Source: Knoxdaviesia capensis
Taxonomy: Eukaryota > Ascomycota > Sordariomycetes > Microascales > Gondwanamycetaceae
Length of the DNA stretch: 64,000 nucleotides
NCBI GenBank assembly: GCA_001510575.1
Contig: LNGK01000012.1
Location: forward strand, 243,986-307,985
Reading direction: 5' to 3'
The notes under the pieces were generated by a model, which saw nothing but the letters and a program-made list of their open reading frames with translations, did not search any database and was not told the origin of the DNA. Position numbers and translations under genes: made by a program. Position 1 is the stretch's first letter. Each line of letters opens with the position of its first letter. This document shows positions 33,000 through 44,200 of the stretch, piece after piece.

Positions 33000-33496
33000 T
33001 TATCGCATGTTTCTAAACTTATACATGTGCAGGTACTTCACCTCCTTTCCCGGATTCGCCTCCGCTACAAGTCCCATTCGCTGCAGCGCAGTCAGAGCAC
33101 CCTTCTCCGCAGTCTCGTCGACAATCTGTCCAACCTTGAGTGTGAAAATAGCAGTTCCGGAGAAGTGAATCTTCTTTCCGGTGTTGGGCTTATCCAGAGT
33201 GCCGACAGCGAGGTCGTCAAAGGCAACGCTGGTGTGGGTGCCGCCGCCGATCCAGCGAGAGATGACATACGGGCTGCTGGCGATCAGAGAGGATTCTGGT
33301 ATGTATAGAACGAGTCATCCGGGAACGCCTAAGACGGTGTTGGAACCAGCGTAGTCTCTCGGAGATCCAGCAAATTAGTGGCGGAAAACATACCTCCTTG
33401 GAACTCAACAAGCATCTTCGCTGCTTCTCTTCCGTCGCGAGGTCCATGCATGGGGTAGTTGATGACGAAGTTGTCCGCGCACCTCCTATTGGTCAT
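33000..33496 (-). pseudogene. SnoaL-like (polyketide-cyclase fold) gene, probably disrupted
   Basis: Minus-strand segments read as pieces of a SnoaL-like/NTF2-fold protein. The 33496-33394 piece contains ADNFVINYPMHG and GREAAK. A middle piece near 33328-33290 contains AFPDD. The last piece, 33295-33000, reads ASSPYVISRWIGGGTHT, then a KPNTGKKIHFSGTAIFTL block, and ends at TAA. The pieces do not join cleanly. The canonical intron 33393-33329 puts AFPDD out of frame with both sides. A longer intron 33393-33296 (GTATGT...CCAG) keeps an open frame but discards the conserved AFPD stretch. A surplus CT in a CTCTCT run near 33288 would explain the second shift. The N-terminus is not identifiable. 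Possible function, if alive: a small cyclase or isomerase of secondary metabolism. Confidence 0.5.
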
Positions 33497-33929
33497 ACTA
33501 AGCGCCACCTCCGGTGGAGCATCGGCTACTAGCTCCGATCCGGCGCCAGGAACATTCCGATTCTTCCGCAATATGCGGCATGGATCCGTTATATATATGA
33601 GGTCGCGTTCTTGGAACAGGGAAATGGCGGGCCAAGAAGTCAATCAGTCATATGGCCCACCACCCATACTGGTGCACCTACTCCTCGGGGCTCAGCAGGC
33701 CGGCTTGATTGTTGTCATCGGTTTGTCCTGGCGGGTAGTATGTGTATTATTACATCTAGAGTTGAGAGTTCCCCCTTTGCTGAAGAGCTGAAGATCAAAG
33801 AGACAACGTGATAGAAGAGCTACACTGGGGTAGTACGAGATATGGAGGCATTGTGGGAATGGGCGGAAATAGACACGCTCATAAAATGCAGCAGTGGGCC
33901 GGGTTTCTTCCCAGTTGTTTTCCGGTCTT

Positions 33930-34715
33930 GTTTGGTTTTATTGGTTTTCAAGCGGTTGCTTTCAGGCGGTTTCCGGTTTTTCAAGGTCTTTTTCTGTTCT
34001 ATCCAGTCTCTTATGGGCGCTTTATCGTTCTCCTCCGGTTACCTTCTGATTCTCTAAGGTCCTTTTCCCGATTCTATCTGGGCTATCGTGTGGTTTCTTA
34101 CGAGTCGCTTACGGGTTACTTACGGGTTCCTTACGTGGTTTTATCTGGTTCCTTTCTGGGTCCCTGCCGGTTTTCCTATGGTTTGTTGACGGGCTTCTTG
34201 AGGTTTTTTCTATCGTTCGATTCGGTCTTTATCTAATTTCCTTGTATTTTTACTATAGTCTTCTTACCGCTCTCTTCTGGTCTTTTTACGGATATATATT
34301 AGATCGCTTCTGGATGTTTCTAGCTTCTTCGGGTTTCTAGCCGGTTCACCTATGGTTCTCCTCCCGTTCTCTTATGGTTTTCCTACGGGCCTCTTGCGGT
34401 TGTTTAGAGTTCCGTTCGGTCTTTCATCCGTCCTGACCTGATCAGTCTTTTGTGGTCTTTTCTGGCTTTCTCGTGGCTCTCTTCTGTTTTTTTTTCCGGT
34501 TCCCTCGCGGTTTTGCTGCGGGTCGCTCATAAGTCTTTATGATTCCGCTCGGTCTATTCCGGTTTTCTTTAGTTTCTAGCCGGTTCCCTTATGGTTGTCT
34601 TACGTGTCCTCACAGGTGTTTTCATAGTTGTGTTCTAGTCTTGTGGTTCTCCTGTGGTTCTGTGATAGTTCCGTTACGGCTCTCTTGTGGTTTTCTTCGG
34701 ATTTTCCCGGAGGTC
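33930..34715. repeat. Degenerate 11-bp-period minisatellite
   Basis: Some 780 bp of A-poor, T- and G-rich + strand can be cut into consecutive 11-mers that vary around GGTTCTCTTAC. Clear neighbours occur near 34110-34140 and 34360-34400 (for example GGGTTACTTAC, GGGTTCCTTAC, GTTCTCTTATG). Units are strongly diverged, so the array is old. The open frames through it (up to about 140 codons) follow from the lack of stop words in T/G-rich repeats and are not called as genes. Confidence 0.6.
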
Positions 34716-35039
34716 TCTGGTATCACCCTCGGCCTCTCCCCTTTCTCATTTTGGACATCTCTGGCCGTTTCTGGCCCCTTCGTGTCACTTCCCGAAATGG
34801 GCCCGCCCCGGCCGGTCCCAGACGGTCCGGACGGCGCATATGATGGCTTTATCGGTGGCATCTCCGTGGATTGTCATGGTACCAAATGTTCTTTGCATCC
34901 TGGACTGTGGACCGCAAATCTTTGGACAAAGGCTTACGACGTGGATCAGTCTGAAAGAGTCTCTGCAGTATGGGTTCTGTCTGAGTTCAATTGTGTTCCT
35001 CTCTCCCGAGAGACTAAACACCAAGGATCTCAGGAATAC

Positions 35040-36259
35040 CTGGCGTTGAACCCTGGTCGTACCGTACCTTGGGACTCAAGATTGTCCTCTCGTCTGGCCG
35101 AGAACATTCCACGGTGAAAGACGACCCGGCCAACGCGGCATCCTGGCAAGAGTGGTCAGAAACCCCATTCTCGTTCTTGGTATGTACTGCACCCGCTCTG
35201 ATCTGGATGAATCAACCAGGCCTTCTGTGGGTATTTGAAGCTAACTATATTATACTGTATTAATTTTACAGGCGGGATTCTGTTGCGGTTCTCCAAACCG
35301 AAGCACACACACACACACACACACTCGTGCCTGCTCGCCCGCAAGACAAGACTCCAGAGTCTCCAACACTGTAAATATGCTAACATGAAAAACAGTCTTT
35401 CCAGCCTACCATGGCACCGGAGAAGCTTTTCTGGAAGCATAGGGGCTATGAGGGCAGTCGGCCACAACCACTCAAGATCTATCTCGATGCTTATGAGCAA
35501 GCATATACCCCGACTGCGATCACGGGTATTGGATAGTCTCTTAATCTGGTGATGAAAAGACTGCAGGCCAGGCGAGCGAGCATGTCCAGGCTATTCCTTT
35601 ACTGGAAAATGAGGCGCCATTGTGTCTGGCATGGGATCCCTCTCCTATTTCAGAGCCCGGCCGCAGAAACTTCTTGACCTTGGTGATGTTGATGGTTTGG
35701 CTCGCTTTTTGGCAAACTCTTTGCAGAACTACGCGGCTTGTCTCAGTGCTTCAACTTATATATACAAGTCCGTGCTGACATGTGACCCTTTTTGTTCTCT
35801 ACCACTCGCAGGTTGAACCCGATGCAAAGCGACTACTCAGCTTTGGTCTAGACGGTGTCCACGCCCATGATCCCACGGAGCCCACTCGCTTGGGTGTACC
35901 GGCTAGAGCCACACGAAGCCTAGTCATTCTAGGTCCCGGGGTACACGCCCCTGGCAGTAGACTACCCCGGAAACCCAGCCGACAAGAATACCGGACAGCA
36001 CAGCGACAACCTCGGGTTCTGGTGCGCAATGTTCCCCGCCGTCCCCGGAATGTCGGGATCCTGGGTCGGCCCCGTATTCTCGCACGTGTGCACTTCGGAA
36101 TGCTCCGATTGCCTCGCCCGGTACTCCATTGCCGCCGACACCTTCTTGATCGACAAGACCACGCTTGCGTCTGGTCTGGACCCGGAGTTGTCCTGGATTG
36201 ACAGAGAACGACGAGCCTCTGGGACACCAGGCAAGACAAGGGCGGCTGCGCAAGGATGA
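35040..36259 (+). other. Coding-like, unresolved multi-exon locus
   Basis: Several + strand stretches look translated but do not resolve into one gene. They are: 35040-35179 (a frame with LKIVLSSGREHS, ending at GTATGT), 35419-35525 (MAPEKLFWKHRGYEG onward), a stretch near 35655-35760, and 35813-36259, which ends in a Cys-containing region with HVCTSECSDC and stops with TGA at 36257. The last frame carries three in-frame TAG codons at 35849, 35921 and 35930. They could be CAG-to-TAG decay, or lie in an intron ending CTAG at 35932. I do not recognise the family. It may be a decaying gene in the same accessory zone as the SnoaL-like remnant. Confidence 0.35.
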
Positions 36260-36987
36260 GCAATGGATTGAAGAAAGGCTAAGGAAGTTGGAGTTTTCTA
36301 TAGTTTGCCGCCTCGTATCTCAAGAAAATAGAGCGTTTTTGCTGTTCCCTGTACTGCCTTAGCTTTCCAAGAGTAATTGATCAATTTCCTCTCCCGCTTC
36401 GCTTCGATGTCGTTAATATCTTCCAGTACGAACCTTCCGCGCAGAGATATATCTTGTGGGGAAATCATCCTTATATATCTGGGCCTGTTCTAGTCGCCGT
36501 CTCGCCCCAGTTCTATCTGGCCTTTCTTCTATCACGGAATATCATAACCCTAAGCGTGCTCACTATCAACGCCGCCATAAAAGAAAGACCCATCCACACG
36601 ATGAAGTTCGTCAAAAGCACAGCACACTGGAAGAAGAAAAAAAATGAGAAAAATTTTTGAAATGAGATATGCTTCTATAGAAAACAGGTTGAAGAAGGAA
36701 AAGACCAACAAAAAGAGCGCACAGCCAGATCGACGAGAAAAAAGAACAACGACAGTATAAAGTATAAGAAGACAAGACGAAGAAAAGAAGAACGAACCTC
36801 GCTTTGCAGAGAACAAAACAGAAAATAACATACAGATATGAACACCCGTTCTTTTTATAGCCGCGCGGGTTGCGGGATACCGTTAAAACACATAGGAAGA
36901 GAGAAAAAAGGCTGTTTGGAACATGCAGCATGTCGTACGTGGGGGAGAGAGAGAGTGGGGTGAAGGGACTTCATGTCCTTCTATCTT
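36260..36987. other. 3' flank of AVT2
   Basis: A/G-rich on + in its second half, presumably the AVT2 3' untranslated region. No gene seen. Confidence 0.6.
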
Positions 36988-39067
36988 TCAGAAGCACTGC
37001 GCTGACGACCCTTTATCTGTGACACGGGGAAGAATCAGATATGGTTAGTGTAAGGCGTCGACAATAAAATAACCGCGATATCCCCGGGTCCGGGCAGGAC
37101 ATACCAGTAAATAACTTCACACACGCTTGGATGACAGTGATGACCATGACCACACACCCAAACGCCACAACCACCGCCGCCAGCGTCGTCCGCCAGGTCC
37201 GCGTCGACGTGAGCCGGATATAGCACAGCGGCGGGAGGATGTACGCGAGCGCACACGCACTGGTAGCGCCGACCAGCTCGAAGATCGCGCCGAGGTCGCA
37301 CGTGACCAAGCTGACGAGCAGCGCGCCGCCGACGATGGCCGAGCTGAGGAGGACGTGCAGGCGCATGTCGAACGCCCGGCCGGGCCAGAAGTAGTTGAGC
37401 ATGACTTCGCGGCACACAAAGGCCTCGAGCGGCAGCGTGGTCAGCATGTTCAGGCCGAAGCACAGCCGTGCTATCGTCACCATCACGTTGTCGGCCGGGA
37501 AGTTGTTCAGCACGTTGCCGGCGGTGCGGTCGCCGAAGACGAGGAAGCCGCCGAGGCCCATTACTAGACACGCGACCATCGAAATTGCTGTCGAGTAGTG
37601 GGTGACCGCCGAAAAACGGTCGATCGTCGGCGTCTCCAGGGAGCCGTAGATGAGAAGTGAGTTGTGGTGGCATACGAAGGCTAAAATGTGCAGCGGTTAG
37701 AATCCTTTAGTCTAAACCTAGGTCAGTACCGCGAATGCATTAATCGAACATACCGAATGATATCACTCCCACTGCTTGGAAGATACCGCCATGTATTATC
37801 CACAAGCTCCCTTGTATTTGGCCGCGCTCGGCTTGCGGCACAAACATGCCCTGCACAAGCACGGTGACGATGATCACGATCATGCTTATCAGCGCGAATG
37901 TACTCGCTTTGGACAGCTGTAGAGGCCACACAGTTAGTACACGAAAACCACTGTGTCCAGAGTATTCCACGGTTCTGATGGGACGTTTAGAGGGGTTCTC
38001 ACCTTGGCAATATCCCGGTGTAACGTCAACGGGTAGCTGATGCCCATTACGAACAAGCAAATGACAACGCGGCGGTTGCCCAGCAGCCTGAACACCGGCA
38101 TGTGGTCCAGGTCGGGCCACACGGCGCGGATGACCTGGGGTATCGAGTCGCCCACCACAATGCAGAAGGCAATCATGCCGCCAAAGGCAAACGCCCACTG
38201 CGCCAGCGAAATCGCAATCAGCCCGCGCCGGCCGAAGCAGTGCTGCACGGTGGCCTGGAAGCTCGCCGTGCCGCTCAGCTTGCTGTTGACGACAATCAGC
38301 CGGATGGTCCAGTCCACCACGACCGTCAGCGCCACCAGCAGCACCACGCCGGCCACCAGCCCCGCCTGGCGCAGCGCGTACGGCTGGCCGATGATGCCGG
38401 CGCCAATGATCGAGTTCGCCATGTTCATAAACGCCGCCTGCAGCCCCGACTTGGGCCGCCGCCGCTCCTGCTCGGCCCACTCGTACGCGTCGCCGCCGTG
38501 CGCCGGATCCGCCACCTCGCGCACCGGCGGCCCGCTGGTACTCCGCCCCATCAGTCCCCAGCTCTCGCTGTCGTGCGCCCCCCGGCTCATCGGATCATCG
38601 AAATCCAGCGACCCGCGGCTGTAGCTGTCGGGGGGGCCGCGCACCGTGCCGCCGCCATCGGACGAGAACGAGTCGGCTCGCGACATCGACAAGCGCCGCG
38701 GCGGCTCCGCGTATGTGGGCGTCAGGTCGAATCTGACACTGCGCGCGCTGCGTGGTGTGCGGGGGACGTCTTCGCCGCCCGAGCCGCTGACTACGCTAGC
38801 CGCCGAGAATTTCCGGATTCCGGTGATCGGAGTAGCTCCTCCGCCGCCGAGGCCTCCGCCGTTATTGCTGCCGTCGTCTTCGTCCCACGTGTGGTTGGAG
38901 AGGAGTCCGTGAGTCTCGGTATCGGCGTCGGTGGGGATGAGCCGCGACGGCGGGAGTGCTCGGGATGTCGAGATGGGAGTTATGCGGTCCCGCGCGCCGC
39001 GTCCTGGGCCCATAGGGCTTCGTCCGCCAGCTGGCCGAAGGCTGCTGTCTTGTCTGACCCTGGCCAT
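36988..39067 (-). CDS. AVT2: Vacuolar amino-acid transporter Avt2-like (AAAP/SLC38 family)
   Basis: Four exons on minus: 39067-38003, 37916-37754, 37680-37105 and 37016-36988; 610 aa. The start at 39067 (MARVRQDSS) is preferred over an in-frame Met 37 codons upstream, which lies in a CT-rich leader. Residues 1-205 are a Ser/Gly/Pro-rich cytosolic region. After this come about eleven membrane helices beginning FMNMANSIIGAGIIGQPYA, the family hallmark. The splice 37754/37680 yields ISFAFVCHHNS, and GNVLNNFP and ARLCFGLNMLTTLP also match Avt2. The tiny last exon gives a Cys-containing C-terminus like that of the yeast protein. Family members move neutral amino acids across the vacuolar membrane by proton coupling. 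Introns of 86, 73 and 88 nt. Confidence 0.9.
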
Positions 39068-40893
39068 AATGTTACCTCCAGAACATTGTTGTAAGGGTGG
39101 GGGAAAGACGGAAAAAAGAACAGAAAAGAAAGGAGATGGCGACGAATGCAAAGGGAGAGAACAAGCAAGAATAAGCACTCAAAACAGCAACGCAACCGCA
39201 AAAAGAAGGACCAACGCTGTATTTACAAGATCGTATGAGCCGCTACACGCGCCGAATGTAATAGTGACAGAGAAAGAAAGAGTCAACTCGAGACTGAGAA
39301 GAAGATAAGAGGCGACGTGGAGGGTTCAAGATCGGGTGATTCGTAATCGGAGAGCGAGAGAAACGAAACGGCAGAGAGAATGAAGTCGAGCTTGCTCGGG
39401 ATTAAAATACAAAGAATACAAATAAATATAAGATAAGAACCGAAGAAAAGAACAACGGAAAGAATGGAAACAGAGGATTGTGCAGGCTCGTCGACAAAAT
39501 CGGTGTTGAATTGGAATTCCAGGAGCAAACAAAGGAGGTGATTTTCGATCCCGTCTTAGAATCGCTTCACACAAGGATCTTGAAGAAACTCTGGTTCGTT
39601 CCGTGTCTTCGTTCTTTTGGCCCGCCTCGTTTATTCAAGGCAATAGAATTAAAAAGTGGGCAAGAGAGAACCCCCGAATGCCGCAAAACGAAAATAGGCG
39701 TCACGGCCGTTGGCAGCTGTATTCTCCACCGCGGCAGCTGGCAGCAGCTGGCATTTGTCCAATCACGTCGCGCGAGGCGGGGAAACTGTGTCGCGGCGTT
39801 ATGTCAGCACCCGACAACGTTTCAGCCGCACCAAAATGCGCGTCTAATTCGTGCATAACTCGGCTCATTAACCGCCGTCCGTGGGGCCCACTGCCGATCC
39901 CAACCGGACATAAATCAAGCTGTTTAGGGTTACATTAACCCAATCCCCTAAACCAGACCCAAAATGGCTCCAAACACGGCTCGCCAATATCAGATCTCGT
40001 CAGACATCGATTTGCACTAACCATTCTGGAGCAATTTCTACTGTGAACAATACCAATTGTCCGGATGTTCTATTTCATCAAATTGTTTCGATTCACAATT
40101 CTACAACGACACACACACACACATGGTCATAACATACTACACGATAGAGAGCAATAGGAGGAGGCAAAAAAAAAATTTGTCCATCGCGATAAGCGCAACG
40201 GAGAGCTCTGTTCAGCGACAAAGAAAATTGATGGGAAAAAAAAATGGATGACGCCGTCGCTAAATGCCGTCAATCAGCTATATAAAAATGTAGACGAAAA
40301 GGAAAACAAAATGACGGTGTGCAAGTGAATAAGAAAGGGATATTACAACAAATGTTATACAAATCAACCCGACCACAACGCTCAACGAGAAAATCATGAG
40401 CCTTCTTCCGTGTGAAAGGCTTCAAGATGGAAAAAAATCGGTTTCGTTCGTCTCCGACTAAAAAAGGCATCTTTTTTGGTGAAGAAAAGCCAGACAGTCC
40501 TAGGCCTCCGCTGGTCCCGCCCGCACACTTGCGGGCACCCCCCTTCGTTTGGGTATCATAAGAAAAGAAAAGCAAATAACAGAAGTGGAAAAAGGAGTTC
40601 GCATGAGCGAAGAGGAAAATGACGAAGGAAAATTCAGCCGCTGGCTGGCGCATAGATGATAGATGTGAAGAGTTCGCCTAGACCCTTTCCAGGGAAGGCT
40701 TAGGAGATGGGCATGCTCGTTTGAACCGATGGCACCGCTACTGCCGCTTCACAGTAATCACGACTGTTTGAGGCCCTTTAAGTAGCTCACCCCAGCAATC
40801 CGGCCATTTCGGGCAGGGTTGACAGGTTCGGTACGAAAGGAATGAGGGAAAACACCCGAGAAGGAGAAATAGGAGCGGTCGCCTGCCAGCCTC
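39068..40893. other. Intergenic region AVT2 / aspartic protease
   Basis: About 1.8 kb. The part next to AVT2 is its promoter (purine-rich on +). A TTTAGGGTTA word lies at 39922-39931. The rest is the 3' flank of the protease. No gene seen. Confidence 0.6.
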
Positions 40894-42593
40894 TCACAGA
40901 GACGAGGCAGCGACAACGACAATGATGGCGCATATCAGATTCAGTACTTGTGGCGCTGAAGTGGCGGCGAGACCGGGTGCTTCAGGGACAGACGTTTGTT
41001 GCTCAGGAGTGTTTCCACTCTCTGACGTCGGCCCCTGAACGGTAGGAGTAGTTGTCTCAAATCCACTGACACCGGGCTGAACCGTGGGCGATCCAGAGTC
41101 GGAGTTGGCGGTAGAGACGTCGGCGGTAGTAGTGGGGATAGTCGACATCGCTAGGCTCATTGTGGTGGAGGACGGTGCAGAAGACGTCGAGCTCGGTGTC
41201 AGGGCTGGCACTAGGTTCGCAAAGCCAAGCTTCTTGTTGTCAATGTCAAAGATGGCATAGACATTCTTGATGAACGCATCGCCCAGAAGCCAACCACCAG
41301 AAACAACTTCAACGCCAGTGAACAAGCTTTCGCACACGCCGTTCCGCTCGGATCCAATCCAATCTTGAGGCGCCATGTCGTAGGCCTTGCCGCCAAAAGT
41401 GAATGTAACAGGAACTTTGGTGTCACAAGGAACGGTCCACGTCACACCGTCGCTGCTAGCTGCGCCGGGAATGATGTTGTGCAGGCGTTTGACTTCGGTT
41501 GCGCTGCCGAAAATGTACGATGTGCCGGTATCGATGTATGCGAGTTTTCCAGTGACACCAGCAGCCTTGCCATTGAATGAAACATCGTCCATGGGAATGG
41601 CCCAGTCACCTCGGGCGCTTTCAGAAATGGAATGGTAGGAAATGTCACCGGTGTACCGACTCGGGTTGGTAGCACCAAAGGTGATCTCGCCGTCGTTGAT
41701 ACCGGAGGAGCTTCGGGCCAGGAAAACGGAGAACATGGCAGATTTAAGCTTGCCCGACTCCTTCAGCTTGGTGCAGTAGTTATCGGTCCCACCGGTGCTC
41801 ATAGACATGCCGAGAATGCCATCAAAGGGGAAGTGCACAAAATCGTCAGAAGTATAGTTGGCAATGCCAAAGGCCAGGGAAAGGCTAACATCGGCAATCT
41901 GAATAGTATCAACAGCGTCATTTCCGGCAACTGAGCCAGAGCCATAACCAATGCTGAAGGGTTTGCCGGAGGCCTGAAACGACGAGGAATCCGAGGGGCC
42001 AAATGAATCGTGCAGGCCACAAGCCTTCGTTTGGCAATCGCTTCCCATCACCCAGGTAGTGCCGGCGCCAGTATCAAGAAGCATAAGCATGGACTTCTTT
42101 GACGATCCGAGCTTTGCAGTGACGAAGTAGGCCAGATCGTTGCCGTCTTGGTTGATGCCAGCACTGTTGGCAGCAGTGGGTTGGTTAGCGGTCATTATAG
42201 AATACTGGTTAGCTCGCTTTTCAACGGCGGCGAGGGCTTCAGAGGCGGATGAGTGTGCGCCATGGCCAGTATATCTTTCGGATAACCGTTGTGCTTCCCT
42301 CACGATTCGACTCCGAAAATGTTCGAGATTCTATATTCAGTAAAGCCCAGGCAGGCACGGTTAGTTCAGACTCGCTGTTGGGTTCATTACACGCGAATTA
42401 GGCAATTTCATACCGGTGATTTCCGTTTCACGACGTCAAGTGAGAAAGAAGTAGAAGACGCCGTCGTAGCTCCAAGCTCACGTTTGGAGTCATCGGCACA
42501 GGTGCCGTCATTGCGACACGGCTCCCAGATGTAAAAGGCAGACGATAGAGAGATCCATAGCGAGAGATGGAGGAGCAATATCGAGGGGAGCAT
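40894..42593 (-). CDS. Secreted GPI-anchored aspartic protease (pepsin family A1)
   Basis: Two exons on minus: 42593-42414 and 42330-40894; 538 aa. The intron is phase 0 with a CTAAC branch site close to the ATATAG acceptor. Residues 1-19 are a signal peptide (MLPSILLLHLSLWISLSSA). A propeptide follows, with a possible Kex2-type KR at 98-99. Both catalytic loops are intact: DTGAGTTW (D146) and DTGTSYIFG (D327). Cys pairs of each lobe are present. After the catalytic domain comes a Ser/Thr-rich stalk of about 85 residues and a hydrophobic C-terminus without charged residues, as in GPI-anchored yapsin-like proteases of the wall or plasma membrane. Substrate specificity cannot be read from sequence. 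Confidence 0.92.
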
Positions 42594-44200
42594 GGTGTTC
42601 TGTGCGGGAGGAAAAGGGAGGCGACTCCTGCAATAAGCTCCTGATGATCACAAGAGGAGCTGCGCAAGAGACGCAAGGTGGACCAAAGAAAAAGAAGGAG
42701 TGTGCGGAGGGAAACCGGAGCGAGAAATCGAATTGAGCTTGGGAAACCCAGAGAAGATGGAATGACGCCAGCTATAGTGCCACCATCGGAGCAACAGAAA
42801 GATCGTTGATATATACAGCAGAAATATATATATATGACGGCTAAGCTATTGGTTTTATTGGGGTGGCGGGTATGTTTTGTGAGTAGTCGACGGAGGAACC
42901 GGGGTCCAAGATGGAGGTCGATTGAAATTGATAGCGAAGCAAGTGAATGCGCACTAAAAACAGCTGTAGGCCAGAATGAGAGAGGCAGCAATGAACAGCG
43001 TGAAGTGTGAGAGTGAGTGCCAGACTCCAAATGAATGGGTGGAATGCAGATGTTGGAGCACAGCAACCAAGACAGATTGATGGAAGCCGATAATGCGAGA
43101 CGAAAACGGGAGACAGCAGATTAAACTGGGACAGAGACCAAACAATGGCAAACCAGATGCAGGAATGGAGTGAAGAGAAATATCCAAAAATGCTCAACTC
43201 CTGAAAGATGACCGAGAATCGAACCAGAAGAAGAAAAACAGATATGCAAAGCAAGCGATATATGAGATGAACGCAGTGGTAGTGAAAAAGAGAGAGAAAG
43301 CGAGAGACAAGAAAGCGAGACGGCAGAAACAGAACAAAACAGGAATCCGGAAAAACAGTCGAAACGGGCTGGGGCCGAGAAGTGAGAGATTGAAACAAGA
43401 GGCGAACAAGAATGGCGGCTCAAAAAGGGGGGTTATTATAAGAATTAAGTTGGCAGGGAGAGACAGAAAGAGAAGCAAAAGAAGAAATATATGTCCTCCG
43501 GAAGAGAGAGCAAGCCACGGGGGAGAAGAGCTGAACTGGATGGCTGGCTGGTTGCAGGAGAAGAGAGAGAAAAGGGAAGAAAAAGAAACGAAAAGGCCAG
43601 GAAGCAGAGGGCTATAAGATCTGTCTGCTAATATAAGACGGAAAGCCACGACAAGAAAGACAGGGCCACGTTCAGCGACTGAAAGCGAGAGACAGGGAGA
43701 AAGACAGGCGAGGGGTTCAAAGTGTATTAAGCTGTGGCGATCGGAAAGGATGAGAGAGTTGAGCGTAACTCTATCAGGGGTCCTCAAGAATGCCAGGGGT
43801 AACAGTTATCGTAAGGAGAGGGCAGAGGGAAAAGACAGACGCAGAGAGAGTCTGTGTGGAGTCCACGATAACCGGCAGAGATGAGAACAGACTCAGAACA
43901 CGGGCACAGATAAGTGACAGCGGGGAGGGGAAAGAAGAGGCCGGGGAAGGAAGAGATATAGGAGAGGGAGGAAGGCGTGAGGAGAAGAGGAAAAAGAAGA
44001 AGAAAGCGAAGAAAAGCGACGAAGAGGAACAAGAATCAAGAGATGAGGAGGGCGGAAATAGGACGATGGTAAAAACGTAAGGAACGGGGTTTTGTGCAGA
44101 GAGTTTTTGTTAGCGGCCAGGACAGACAAAAGAGCATGGGGCGACGTCGCTTCTGGTGCTAAAAATCCTGGTGGCGTCAGGTCCTTGCAAGCCATATCTC
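42594..44200 (-). promoter_or_regulatory. Long CT-rich tract upstream of the aspartic protease
   Basis: About 1.6 kb that is strongly pyrimidine-rich on the coding strand, interrupted by a TATATATATA word near 42826. It contains several long open frames (150-197 codons) that are a by-product of the composition. It could be a long 5' untranslated leader, a promoter, or both. Confidence 0.5.

Noticed and set aside
33808..34236. Open frame of 142 codons on +
   Set aside because: It runs through the 11-bp minisatellite, whose T/G-rich units lack stop words in several frames.
42841..43787. Overlapping frames of 185 and 197 codons on -
   Set aside because: They are made almost wholly of Ser, Leu, Phe and Pro from CT-rich DNA. 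Treated as a by-product of composition.
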